From assembly GCA_026119855.1 (NCBI GenBank), contig JAOWBW010002204.1, positions 1 to 64,000 of the forward strand: DNA of 64,000 nucleotides, in the 5' to 3' direction. The notes under the pieces were generated by a model. The model saw only the letters and a list, made by a program, of their open reading frames with translations. It had not been told where the DNA came from and did no database searches. The position numbers were made by a program, and so were the translations under genes. Every line of letters begins with the position of its first letter. Position 1 is the stretch's first letter. The stretch is from Campanula takesimana. Lineage: Eukaryota > Streptophyta > Magnoliopsida > Asterales > Campanulaceae. Shown here piece after piece: positions 23,516-33,222 of this stretch.

Positions 23516-25732
23516 TGTAGCGACCCCAAAACCCGTCCCTATTTATTTTATATTTTTGGGGATTTTTAGTTGACTTATATGTGCATTTTATGTGTTGCAT
23601 CATATTTTATGATTTGCACATCTTATTTGATTATTTGTGTTATTTACTTAGTTAGTAAAAATAATGATTAAAGGAGTTAAATGATTAAGTTGAAACTTTA
23701 GGGTCCTAGTTGAAATTTTAAGTTTAGGGGCTAAAGTGTTAACCTTGAAAGTTGGGTGACCATTTTGTAAAAAGGGTTAAAGATATTTATAAGAAACTTA
23801 TCCCTTCTTCCTTCCTTCTCTGTGTTTACAATTTCTCAGCAACATTTCCTCCTCGTCTCAGTTAGGGTTAGGAGAAAAAGGTAAGTTCAACTCATTTCGA
23901 TTTAATTCTTTTTATTTACTTACCCGTTTTAAAAACTAATTATATAAAAATGATCAGGGCATCGAGTAGGTCATTTCTAGCCGAACAAAACTTATTTCAG
24001 CGATACTTTTTCCGGAACTAGGTAAGTTACTAATTCCCCTTTAAATGTTAAAATAGTCATATATGCTATATATGATACTCCTACTTGTTAATTTTGTGTT
24101 TTGGGTAATATTTGCTATACTTGTAATTTTGGGACAAAGGGAGTATATGAACTTGGTTTATCTGGGTATTGTAATGGTTTAGAAACCATGTTGAAAGTGT
24201 TAATGAAGATTGTTATTGTAAGTTGCTTAAGTTGTGTTATATATGTTGTACTTGTGGGACGGAAGGAGTAAAAATGAGCTAAGGAAATAATCTGGGATTT
24301 GGCCCAAAATTTGAGGAGGCGCGCGCACCATATGTAATGAGGCGCACGCACCCCTTTGTTACCAACCTAGGCAAAATTGACTGGAGAAGGGAGGCGTGCG
24401 CATCCTCTTGGGTGAGGCGCGCGCACCCTTAAGTGAATCAACAATAGTGAAGTTCTGGTCCTAGGAGGCGCGCGCATCCTATGGGATGAGGCGTGCGCAT
24501 CCCCCCTGTTTCCAAGGTTTGATAGTTTTGATCAAGTTGGGTATAAGAGGGCAAATGTTTGTGTGATCCTTAGGGTTGTTTATGACTCAAATGTGTATGT
24601 GTATGACTTTTATGTCGTTAACAAACAAGATTGGGTTGTGATTAAATGTCCTTTTCATGGACTCTTTATAAGGATTCTTTGTGTGCATCTTGTGATGTTT
24701 TGGCTTAATTCCTTCTTGGATTAAATGCCCCGGGTTTTGTTTAGCAAGTATTCATTACTGTGCTTCTTGTTAAAAGTCCAGCTGGTCTTGTTGTGGAGTC
24801 AGCCAATGGAAGAATTATAGTGGTACAGGTAAGTCCACTATAAGGTTTTCCATTGGAGCTTGTGAGTCAGGCGGTGGAAGAATTATAGTGGCACACAAGC
24901 CAAGTTCACTATAAGGTGTCCACTGTGCCTTCTAGTTTCCCCAGTCCAGATTGGCCTTGGATGGGATGAATTGCTCCCTTTGGTGAGTATTTGGATTATG
25001 ACTTTGTGTCATATTTCCTCTCTGGTTACTTGGTTCTATTGGTTATGGTTTGGTTTTCGGGATCCCGACGGCTTCAGCTATTTATGCTGCTCAGATGGTT
25101 TTCTCTGATGGGTTTCTCAGTTGGTATTCTCATCAGTATTGGTTATTGGTTAAACCTTGGCTTTGGTATCCACCGGAGTGTGGGCAATGTGATATAAGTG
25201 ATATATAACTTGATGTTATGTGCTTCATGCTATATGTTTACTTGTTGATATAGTTTCTTTATGATCATCATATCAACATGTAACGTAGTTGCATTTTAGT
25301 AGCTTACTGAGATTCATTCTCACCCTTATTTGTTTACTGTTTTAGATAAAGGCGGGTCCAGGGGATAGGACACTCGGCGGGAGGACGTTGGTTTGGTAAG
25401 AGTTGGGACTTGTTTTTGTTGAAGGTTACATTATGTAAATGTAAACCCTTTGGGGTAGAGTACCCGTACTTTCTTATGGTTCCATCTATTTTGGTAAAGG
25501 TTGAAGTATGTACATTTGTTTAAAAGTTTGTAAGCCTTCGGGCTAAGTACTTTCGCTGTGAAAGTGTTTGTAAAAGTTTGTTTCAAGTTAAGTGAAGTCT
25601 TTGAACTTCAAGTGTGTTTTTGTGCCACTTTCTAAAAGGACATTTCGAAAAATTTTCTAAAAGGTTTTATAACGTCTTCCGTTCGTGTCCCGAGCGTGGG
25701 GCCAAGTAGGACCACGGGTACGGGGCGCGACA
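23516..25732 (+). repeat. 3' LTR of the Tekay-type element
   Basis: Same length as the 5' LTR (2217 bp). Differences seen: one C/T at the sixth base, two other substitutions, one extra T and one missing C. Confidence 0.93.
24316..24502 (+). repeat. Three pairs of the GAGGCGCGCGCAYCC motif in the 3' LTR
   Basis: Second copy of the array at 17489-17676, with the motifs conserved and one base lost between the first and second pair. Confidence 0.8.
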
Positions 25733-26922
25733 TGCGCCATGCGCCATTTAGAGCGCGCGCATAAGGATTTCTTCATAAAGCTATGTTACGCGCCTCTGCG
25801 CCCCTTGATTTAAGCGCACGCTTACTGTGCGCCTCTTGGCTCAATGTGCCTGTTGGCTCAAACGCGCCTCAAAGTGTTTATTCAAACTCAGTGATTTATT
25901 GAAGACTCGAAGACTTGAAGAGAATTCAAATTACGCCAATGATCCAACAGTGGTTAAAAGATGTATATGCGCCTAATCTATTGACACGTGTCCATAACGG
26001 TCACATTTATGTTGAGTGTCAAAATGGGCATAATATATGCATGCTCCAATCAACGAGCGACAGCTCATCTTATCCACAAGGATCTCCAACGGCTAGTTTT
26101 TTGAAGTTCACTATAAATACCCCATAACTTCAACATTTTGAAGTTGCTGAGTTTTGCTAAGAATTTCAAGAATTTCTCTCTCAAAGCATTTGTTGAAGAT
26201 TGCCTTCGTTTTTCCAGATTTCCTCAAGAACATCTTCATACCTTCATCCTTAGCCCAGATCTTCAAGCTATAACACTTTAGTTTCATTGTGCTCTAAATC
26301 ATAAAGATCTAAAGAGCCTTGATACTAAACACACACGCACCTCTTTAAGTTTGATCATTTAGATCCATCTTTTAGAGATACACCGGTTACTGTTTTGGAT
26401 TTGTTCATTCATAGAATATTAGATCTTGAGTTAGTGTAGGAGCTCAAAAGTTGTAATTTGTAACACTCACTCATTATATAAGATCTCCATTAGAAATCCA
26501 AGACTAACCATCTTGGTAGAGGACGTAGATCTTTCATTGATCGAACCTCTCCAAATAGCTTGTGTTATTATCTTGTCGTTTCTTTCAAGTTATTATTTTC
26601 ACTCACTATTTGCTTGTTTACTCATTGTAGATTGATTGAACTGAATTGTGTTGTGTTGTTATATCATTTGCCTTAGTTCTTTATTTCAACCACTTTGAGC
26701 CAAAATACTTAGAGTGTGTGTGCGCCCCTTTATCACACTTTGCGCCTATTTTTCATTACTAAATTCCGCTTCACTCACTCACTTAGGCGCATTTCATAAC
26801 GCTTACTTGATAAAGTGCGCATTTGCAATTGAGTTTTTCAAGGGTACGAAAAGAATTATAAAACAGCTATTCACCCCCCCTCTAGCTATTTTTCATACCC
26901 TTGTTGCCCTTTGGGACCAACA
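25733..26922 (+). repeat. 3' LTR of copia-1, second part
   Basis: After the TSD copy TGCGC (25733-25737) the LTR resumes, matching 4755-5945, with TATAAATA at 26112-26119 and terminus CCAACA. Small indels and substitutions separate it from the 5' LTR, including a loss near 26193. Confidence 0.9.
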
Positions 26923-27374
26923 GACTGAGACGCCTCACTAAAAAATGAGGTCATGTCGGAATGTCGGTGCAGCCTTCGGTGTAGCCTTCGGAGAAAAGTC
27001 TCGATCCCGACTGGGGCTTAACCATGATTAGGATGACCCGCGTATTGGGAACTTTACAATGCACTAGACCCTAGGTTCATTTCTTTTGATCGGTGGAAGC
27101 CGCGTGCCCTATAGGACCCTCGCCCGGGATAGTCCGTCCTTGGGAGCGTGCAATACAGGTGAAAAACGAGGGGTCTATAGGTGTAGTGATGGCCTCCACT
27201 GATCCAGGGTTTAGATTAGTTGCGAAAAGGAAGAGAAATCTTTTCCAACCATTTAGGAATAAAAATGTGTTTTAAGTAAACTTGAATGATTTATTAATTG
27301 CGCGTTGCATGAGCTTGCTCCGTTTTTGCTTCCTGTCTTTGATACATTGCATTGTTTCGCTAACCAGTGTCACC

Positions 27375-27738
27375 CCCGTTAAGTCTTTGGAAGGATCCAT
27401 GTTATCCTTCAAGACCTCCATCAAGTCCCGTTAAGCCTTTGGATGGATCCATGTTATCCTCCAAGACTTTTGATTAGTCCCGTTTAGTCTTTGGACGAAT
27501 CCATGTTATCCTCCAAGACTTTTGATTAGTCCCGTTTAGTCTTTGGACGGATCCATGTTATCCTCCAAGACTTTTGAATAGTCCCGTTTAGCCTTTGGAC
27601 GGATCTATGTTATCCTCCAAGACTTTTGATTAGTCCCGTTTAGTCTTTGGAAGGATCCATGTTATCCTTCAAGACCTCCGTCAAGTCCCGTTAAGTCTTT
27701 GGAAGGATCCATGTTATCCTTCAAGACCCTCGTTAAGA
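27375..27738 (+). repeat. Seven tandem units of 52 bp in the element A leader
   Basis: Each unit starts CCCGTT, contains GGATCCATGTTATCC and ends near AAGAC plus a variable tail. The first and last units share a CCTTCAAGACC variant and the middle four share CTCCAAGACTTTTGA, which suggests spread by unequal exchange. Degenerate traces run on to about 27850. Confidence 0.85.
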
Positions 27739-27896
27739 TCCCCGTTGAGACCCTAGGCAAAGTCCCCTAGGTCCCCGCAAAGATCCCCGTTAAATTCTAA
27801 GAATAGTCCCCTAGGAAGCCAGTCAAGTCCTTGGATGGATTCTCGTTAAGACATTAGTCGTGTTCGTCCTTCCCTCTTAAGATTCTAAACCCGTTC

Positions 27897-27977
27897 GAAC
27901 TACGGTGACCTGAGCCTCTCATCACGTGGGACCCCCTCCCTCGTGGTGAGGGGAACGTAGGCAACTTCGGCCCGGTC
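27897..27977 (+). other. Putative structured RNA element (CTACG/CGTAG hairpin), element A copy
   Basis: CTACG at 27900-27904 can pair with CGTAG at 27956-27960. Inside lie the conserved GACCTGAG bulge and a 12-bp upper stem, CCTCTCATCACG with CGTGGTGAGGGG, which pairs completely if G-T pairs are allowed. It ends with GCA and CCCGGTC, shared with other copies. It lies about 100 bp upstream of the start of gag. Confidence 0.55.
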
Positions 27978-28225
27978 AAATATCCCAAATAGAGACACGT
28001 GTGTCTTTAACCCAAGTGTTCACCCAATGTTTACCCGAGCCTAAACTACCTTTTTTTTCGTGGCTTAGATGAAGTGGAAGAGAGCATCATATCGCCGTAT
28101 GGTGCGTGTGGAGTCAGAAAGTTCCCCGATCACTACAACCTCTCTGATCCGGTACCTCAGAAAGATCACTTCAGTGGACAGTAGCTTGAGAAATGACGCC
28201 ACGGATAATTCGGATGGCCTAACGA

Positions 28226-29665
28226 ATGAAGAGTTGTTCTAAGCTTCAGAAACCCCTCGGGGCTGAGAAAGAAGTCATCATAGATAGACACAGAGAAACG
28301 CAAACTCCGTCTAATGAGTCGATGAGGCAAAGAGGTGTTACAGCTCTGTTTCAAATTGATGGGCCATTCACCAAGGTGACCAACCATAATCAAAGGGTGG
28401 AAGCTACCCGACCTCCGGATTGTAACCAAAGATTTCCCCCTCCATCTCATCAAAATACCGAGACCTCCATTTCTTCGCCCCAACACGCCGTCGTCCACAA
28501 CGAGCCTCTCACTCAAATCTTCCTCACTCCGCCTCATCCCAAATCCAACATCTCCCATAAGACACCTCCTATAAAACCCCAAACACAACCCACTCAAAAG
28601 GCCCGCAAACCACTGTTCATACCAATTACGCCTCAAGCATCATACTCACAACACCTTCCCAATCGTGCCCCTTCTCGATTCAATGCCATCAACCAAGTCA
28701 CCAGAGATCAGTCAATGTTTAAACCATATATGGATACCCGATCAGGCATCACTAACTTGCCTCCACCAGATTTTCCAATGAGATTCTGGGGTGGCCCGTA
28801 TCATTTCTATAATCCAAGACCTTTTGGACCACAAGCTCCTTGCATGCCTCAAATGTATATTCCTGCAAGCAACCAAGGTTATGGGTATTCCTACACCCAT
28901 GCACTTCCACAGAATCCTCATGTTGGACCTCAGTCGGGTACGCTGTTGGGAAAAAGAAGGCAAATGGAAGCTAAGTTTGAAAGGACACTCGATGGGCACC
29001 CCTTTGCATTGAGTAGCGGTGATTCTCATCCCCACCACACTCCAGTCGACAATGAAAGAAAAGCCAAGGGCCGAGCCAAGATCCATTTCATAAAGTTTGA
29101 GGATTTCGGAATGCCCATAAGCAAAGTATTTGAAGGATTGGTCAAACAAGGCCTCATTTGGCCCCTCGAAGATTTTCGGCGAAAGAATCTTGAAAAACGT
29201 CGAGACAAGACCCAAAGGTGTGCCTTTCACAACTACCATGGCCATGATACCAATGATTGCACCGCCATAAGACGCATCATCTCGAAACTAATTGAGAAGG
29301 GGAAGCTTGGACGCCCCCACACCCCCGACACAGCCAATGACCCGAGCGTCAACATGCTCAAATCTGTGACTTCCCCGATGATCGATAAATGGAGTGGTGT
29401 CCGCCCCAAGGAAAAAGAGCCCATGGTTGACAGAGTTGTCAATCCCAAAGTGGGAGAGCCTGTTTTGGAAAAATTGACAAAATCAGTGTCCCAAATGGTG
29501 GTTCCTAAAATCAGCAAAGCCGAAACGACGGAAGGCGTTTGGAAAAGATCAGTGGCACAAAAAATGTCTGAAGGGCCGAATGCCCCGGGTTGGGAAATGA
29601 ATGGTGTTGCGGTTGCCACAGCAAACGACGGAGTTCCGAAACCTCTCCTATCAACCTCCTCTTAG
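28226..29665 (+). CDS. gag: Tat-type gag of element A
   Basis: 479 codons, open. The C-terminal part is diagnostic: a Phe/Ile-rich block (IHFIKFEDFGMPISKVFEG) followed by a zinc-knuckle-like CAFHNYHGHDTNDC and the basic-acidic helix that follows it in Tat/Ogre gags. The N-terminal half is Pro/His/Asn-rich and poorly conserved. A 57-codon ORF in another frame (28069-28242, starting Met-Lys-Trp-Lys-Arg) overlaps its start and may be the original N-terminus separated by a frameshift. Pol is absent downstream. Confidence 0.7.
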   Translation: MKSCSKLQKPLGAEKEVIIDRHRETQTPSNESMRQRGVTALFQIDGPFTKVTNHNQRVEATRPPDCNQRFPPPSHQNTETSISSPQHAVVHNEPLTQIFLTPPHPKSNISHKTPPIKPQTQPTQKARKPLFIPITPQASYSQHLPNRAPSRFNAINQVTRDQSMFKPYMDTRSGITNLPPPDFPMRFWGGPYHFYNPRPFGPQAPCMPQMYIPASNQGYGYSYTHALPQNPHVGPQSGTLLGKRRQMEAKFERTLDGHPFALSSGDSHPHHTPVDNERKAKGRAKIHFIKFEDFGMPISKVFEGLVKQGLIWPLEDFRRKNLEKRRDKTQRCAFHNYHGHDTNDCTAIRRIISKLIEKGKLGRPHTPDTANDPSVNMLKSVTSPMIDKWSGVRPKEKEPMVDRVVNPKVGEPVLEKLTKSVSQMVVPKISKAETTEGVWKRSVAQKMSEGPNAPGWEMNGVAVATANDGVPKPLLSTSS

Positions 29666-29827
29666 AAGGAGTCTGTTTTCATCCTCAGGAAGAGCCAGTT
29701 GCTTTTAGGGCGTATGATAAGTCTTTAGGAAAAGTCGGTTAAGATGTCTGTTAGGTTTGGTTAAAGTCTTGACTCCCCGGTTGATGCCATGTGGTGACCA
29801 TTTTGGGTCCATTGTCAGTTCTCTTAA
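29666..29827 (+). other. Junction of the pol deletion in element A
   Basis: About 160 bp between gag and the truncated 3' LTR. No protease or RT is present. The break with LTR homology is at TAAGATTATT (29828). Pol, the PPT and the first 96 bp of the LTR are missing. Confidence 0.7.
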
Positions 29828-31098
29828 TAAGATTATTATTGCCATTTTTGCCTTGTCAAAAGATTACAAAAAAAAGAGAGTGAAACATTAGAACTAAGGT
29901 TACTCTGTCGAATTCACCTCAGAATAGTGTGAGTAAGAGTGAACAAAGAGTGAAAGAGAGAAAGGAAGATTGGCCTAAACCAAGATAGGTAAAGCCACCT
30001 TCTCCCCCTCCCTTCTCTTCATCTAAGAACTCTATTTATCCTTGATCTTGTCATTTATTGTTGATCTTTACATTCTTGCAAGTCTTGTCCATTCAAGCAA
30101 TATACATATATCTATTACTATTTAAATTTCCTAGTCCAAGCCATGAGATGATCAAAGGTGCCCTCCATACTTTGTGTGGAAGAGGTTCAAACCTAGTTTG
30201 ATCATGGCTTGTTGATTGTTCATTTACATTCTTGTCATGGATGATGCTCTTGTTGCTCATTTTGCTCATTTTAAGCTATGATGATCATGTTGAGGATAAA
30301 GTCTCAATCTTTATCCTCATCACCTTGATCTAGCCCAAAATTCCCAAGTTTGGGTAATAAAGATCCAATCTTCATGGTTTGCTCTTGTCCCTAAGGGATT
30401 AATCTTGCCTAGAAGAGCCATTTTGATGGTAAAGTTTCAATCTTTACTCATCAAATGGTCACTATGGCTCAAAAGGGCATATTGGCCACCTTTTTCATGT
30501 TTCTCACATGATTGCCTTTGATCATGCCCAAACTCTTGTTTTGGGAGGTTCTTTGATGATCAAATGGCATAGGAATGAGTTGTTAATGTTGTTTTGTGTT
30601 GGAATAACAAATTGGAATCAGAACAGTTTGGTCCAGTTCAAGCAGAATGCTCTGTTTCTGCCGGGAACTGGACTGTTGCTTGAACAAACTGTAAAATCCC
30701 AGGAGTGGTCTCCCCATCCGTACGGCTACTTTGGCCGTATTGGGAGATTGACCATTTTTCCCTTCTGTCTTCTGTTTTCTTGTCAAACAAACCCTTTTTC
30801 AGTTGAAAAGATAAACAAAAAGTTAAAACAAAGATTTTCCGTTAAAACACACACACACACACATGCACTTTTGTTAACTAACAAGGGAGACTCGGCTTTG
30901 TCCGAGGCAACTTGGGAGGACGTAAAAACTCTTCCCAAGTTGTAACCTGATCTCCGAACCTTTGAACTCAAACCTTTGTCATTTTGTTGGGTTTAAAATT
31001 AACAAAATGTGGCGACTCCGTTAAATTGGTCCGGTTCCCGCGTTTGGTATTTCGCCCTTGAAACGTGCTCGTGTTTTTTTTGGGGCGGGATCCTTACA
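29828..31098 (+). repeat. 3' LTR of element A, 5'-truncated
   Basis: Matches 2110-3372 and ends CCTTACA. CCGTACGG is at 30718-30725. It is followed by GAGTG, the right TSD copy, and by the remaining part of element E. Confidence 0.85.
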
Positions 31099-31597
31099 GA
31101 GTGGCCTAAGCAGATATCTCTCTTGAGGGAGGGACAAATTCCATCTTGATTTATCATTCTTCCCTACAAGAATCCGATTATGCCAATCATAGCTTTTATG
31201 ACTACCTGGTTAAGGGTAGCAGTTGACTATATCGAACATATGTCAAACATAATGTTCATCATGTAGAAGACCATGTAATCTCAGGTCTAAGGATATCAAA
31301 TGATATAACTATCTGAGATTTAATTATGACATTTGACCATGACATAAATCTCATAGTGGGTCATGTCCGGTACTTGTTCACTAACAAGTACCCATAAGTT
31401 TAATTTGTATCACATACACATGATCATCATATGATCATCGATTAAACTTATACTAGTTCTTCATGAGTACTAGGGACGGGGATTATTATAATAAACATGC
31501 AAAAACATATAATAATACAGGTTGTTATCTCCATAACAAATGAGAACATGACATAACATGAGGTCTTTCTCAAGGGCCCACGGCATAATCTCCAACA
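31099..31597 (-). mobile_element. Right piece of the copia LTR of element E
   Basis: Read on the minus strand it begins TGTTGGAGATTATGCC, a common copia LTR start, at 31597. The sequence continues the piece at 1131-2013 after removal of element A. No coding sequence. Confidence 0.6.
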
Positions 31598-31622
31598 ATC
31601 TCCCACTTGCACTAGGCCTAAT
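31598..31622 (-). other. Polypurine tract and start of the internal region of element E
   Basis: On the minus strand, GCAAGTGGGAGAT lies directly before the LTR. This places the E LTR as the 3' LTR of a minus-strand copia element. CTAAT at 31618-31622 would be the left TSD copy of element B; its partner was not found in the window. Confidence 0.65.
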
Positions 31623-32133
31623 TGTAAGTACCCCAATCTGAATTTGACCTACTTTAGAGGAATTCTTGGTACCATTTAGGGATAAACCAATGGCCAGGAC
31701 CTCACTAAGATAAACCTAATATTCCAGGACTGAACTGGAATTAAACTTAGAAAAATCCAGAAGCTCGCCAAGTCGAGTCGTACGGATGGTTTGGATACTT
31801 GAGGGGTTGAGCCGTACGGCTATGTTGGGCACCCTCAGTCCCTATAAATTAAAACGCATGCTGATCATTTTAGGGGGGGGGAAACGTTTTGTGTGTTGAT
31901 ACTCTACCAGTTTGAGAGCAGAAACTGTGAGTGATACACATTTGAGTGAAAAGAGAGGAAGATAGGCCATAACCATCATAGGTGAAGCCTCCTTCTCCCC
32001 ATCTTCTTCTTCATCTCAAACTCTTTTTGTTATTGTTCATATTACTTGTTTACTTTGTGTTATTTCTTATTATTCTTGCAAGCCTTGTCCATTCAAGCAC
32101 TTTACATTTCTTGCAAGTCTTGTCCATTTCAAG

Positions 32134-32181
<48 letters not shown>

Positions 32182-33203
32182 CAAGTCTTGTCTTTTCAAG
32201 ATATATATATTATTGTTATATATATATGTATTATGATTATATATGCATATTGGAACCAAATCATGAGGTGATTCAAGGTTCCCTTCATGCCTTGTGTATG
32301 ATTGTGGGGTAAAACCTAAAGATGATCATGGTTTGTTGAGTTTTATGTTGATTTTGTTCTTGTTTGGCCATGAGAGTCATGATTGGGTGATAAAGTTTCA
32401 ATCTTTATCATCCCAACCATGACCTAGCCATAAAATCACCAATTATGGGACATAAAGATTCAATCTTTATGTTACATCTTTGTTTCTAAAGGTTTAATCT
32501 TGCATAATAAGTCCATTCTGATGGTAAAGTTTCAATCTTTACTCATCAAATGGTCATTTTGGCCCAAAGGGCATGTTCATCAAGTTTCTAAAAATTTCCC
32601 CAATGATTGTCTTGATCACACCCCAAATCCCTTGTTTTTGGTGTCTAATTTGTGATCAATGACATAGGGATGATTAAATCCATGTTTTTGTTAAAGAAGA
32701 ATAACTGAAAATGATCATTTCAGTCCAGTTTCAGCAAGAACACTCTGTTTTGCCTGAAACTGGACAGTTTTCTGATAAACTGTCAAAAACCCCTGGAATG
32801 CTCTCCCTAGCCGTACGGCTACTTTGGCCAGGGAGTGCATTTTCCAGTTTCTTCCCTTTCTGACTGAAATGTTTGCAAAATAACCCTTTTCTGTTAAATA
32901 ATTAACCAGTTTTGTTAAAATGTCAGTTTCTCCCATTTTTGAAACACACACACACACATGCACTTTTGTTAACTAACGTTAGGGAGACTCGGTCCTATCC
33001 AAGGTGAATTGGGTGACGTAAAACTCTTCTCAAGGCGTAACCTGACGTCCGAACTAATAGAATCTCTAACCTTTCCATTTGTTGGGTTAAATAATTAACA
33101 AATGTGGCGACTCCGTTATGTTTTGCGTGATAACTGTGTTTGGTGTTTCGCCCTTCGAAACGAAAACCCTTCGTTTCCTTCGTCACGGGACGGGATCCTT
33201 ACA
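31623..33203 (+). repeat. 5' LTR of element B
   Basis: 1581 bp. TATAAATT at 31843-31850 is the likely TATA box. AGCCGTACGGCT occurs at 31810-31821 and 32809-32820, and a partial copy is near 31779. It includes the TA repeat at 32137-32177. Confidence 0.8.
32137..32177. repeat. TA dinucleotide microsatellite
   Basis: About 20 TA units inside the LTR of element B. ORFs across it encode only Tyr-Ile repeats and are not genes. Confidence 0.95.
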
Positions 33204-33222
33204 GTGGCGACTCCGCTGGGGA
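33204..33222 (+). other. Primer binding site of element B (tRNA-Arg type)
   Basis: GTGGCGACTCCGCTGGGGA, identical to the PBS of element A. Confidence 0.85.

Larger units (their letters stand above)
16690..25732 (+). mobile_element. Tekay/Del-type chromovirus (Ty3-gypsy), structurally complete, recently inserted
   Basis: 9043 bp with two 2217-bp LTRs, tRNA-Met PBS, gag-pol, PPT, and TSD TGCGC on both sides (16685-16689, 25733-25737). LTR ends are TGTAG and GCGACA. I count about five differences between the LTRs, so it is the youngest insertion in the window. Gag-pol carries two frameshifts and one stop, so this copy is not autonomous as written. Confidence 0.93.
4500..26922 (+). mobile_element. 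SIRE/Maximus-type Ty1-copia element copia-1, interrupted by a Tekay-type element
   Basis: LTR ends are TGTTGGG and CCAACA; the TSD is GACTG on both sides (4495-4499, 26923-26927). Order: LTR, tRNA-Met PBS, gag, protease-integrase-RT-RNase H, ORF2, PPT, LTR. An extra ORF after pol and a large gag are typical of the SIRE lineage. Without the nested chromovirus it is about 13.4 kb. LTR copies differ at roughly twenty places by eye. Pol has several lesions; gag is open. The element is crowded with the word TGCGCC. Confidence 0.9.
26923..28068 (+). other. Leader of element A, right part
   Basis: It starts with the TSD GACTG. Sequence from about 26930 to 27250 matches the leader of element B from about 34425 to 34740, so the two flanks of copia-1 belong to one element. 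It contains the 52-bp tandem repeats and the CTACG hairpin listed separately. No gene of more than about 60 codons is credible. Confidence 0.7.
2014..31098 (+). mobile_element. Tat-type Ty3-gypsy element A, deletion derivative, interrupted by copia-1
   Basis: LTRs start TGTAAG and end CTTACA. A 5' LTR, a tRNA-Arg PBS, a long leader, a gag and a truncated 3' LTR are present. The pol region is entirely missing: gag ends at 29665 and 3' LTR homology resumes at 29828, with the first 96 bp of the LTR lost as well. Copia-1 sits in the leader between 4499 and 26923, flanked by GACTG on both sides. Without the insertion the element is about 6.7 kb. It resembles element B, which shows the uninterrupted leader. 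Confidence 0.8.

Noticed and set aside
27375..27738. Regular direct repeats that could be taken for a CRISPR array
   Set aside because: The whole 52-bp unit repeats with no unique spacers, and the setting is a plant retroelement leader.
27897..27977. Hammerhead ribozyme in the repeated CTACG hairpins
   Set aside because: The hammerhead core (CTGATGA and GAAA with a three-way junction) is not present.
28166..28636. 156-codon minus-strand ORF
   Set aside because: It lies opposite the start of the element A gag, has no recognisable domain and is best explained as a shadow of that frame.
28742..29245. 167-codon minus-strand ORF
   Set aside because: Shadow of the gag of element A in the opposite strand.
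31982..32312. ORFs with Tyr-Ile repeats
   Set aside because: They are translations of a TA microsatellite.
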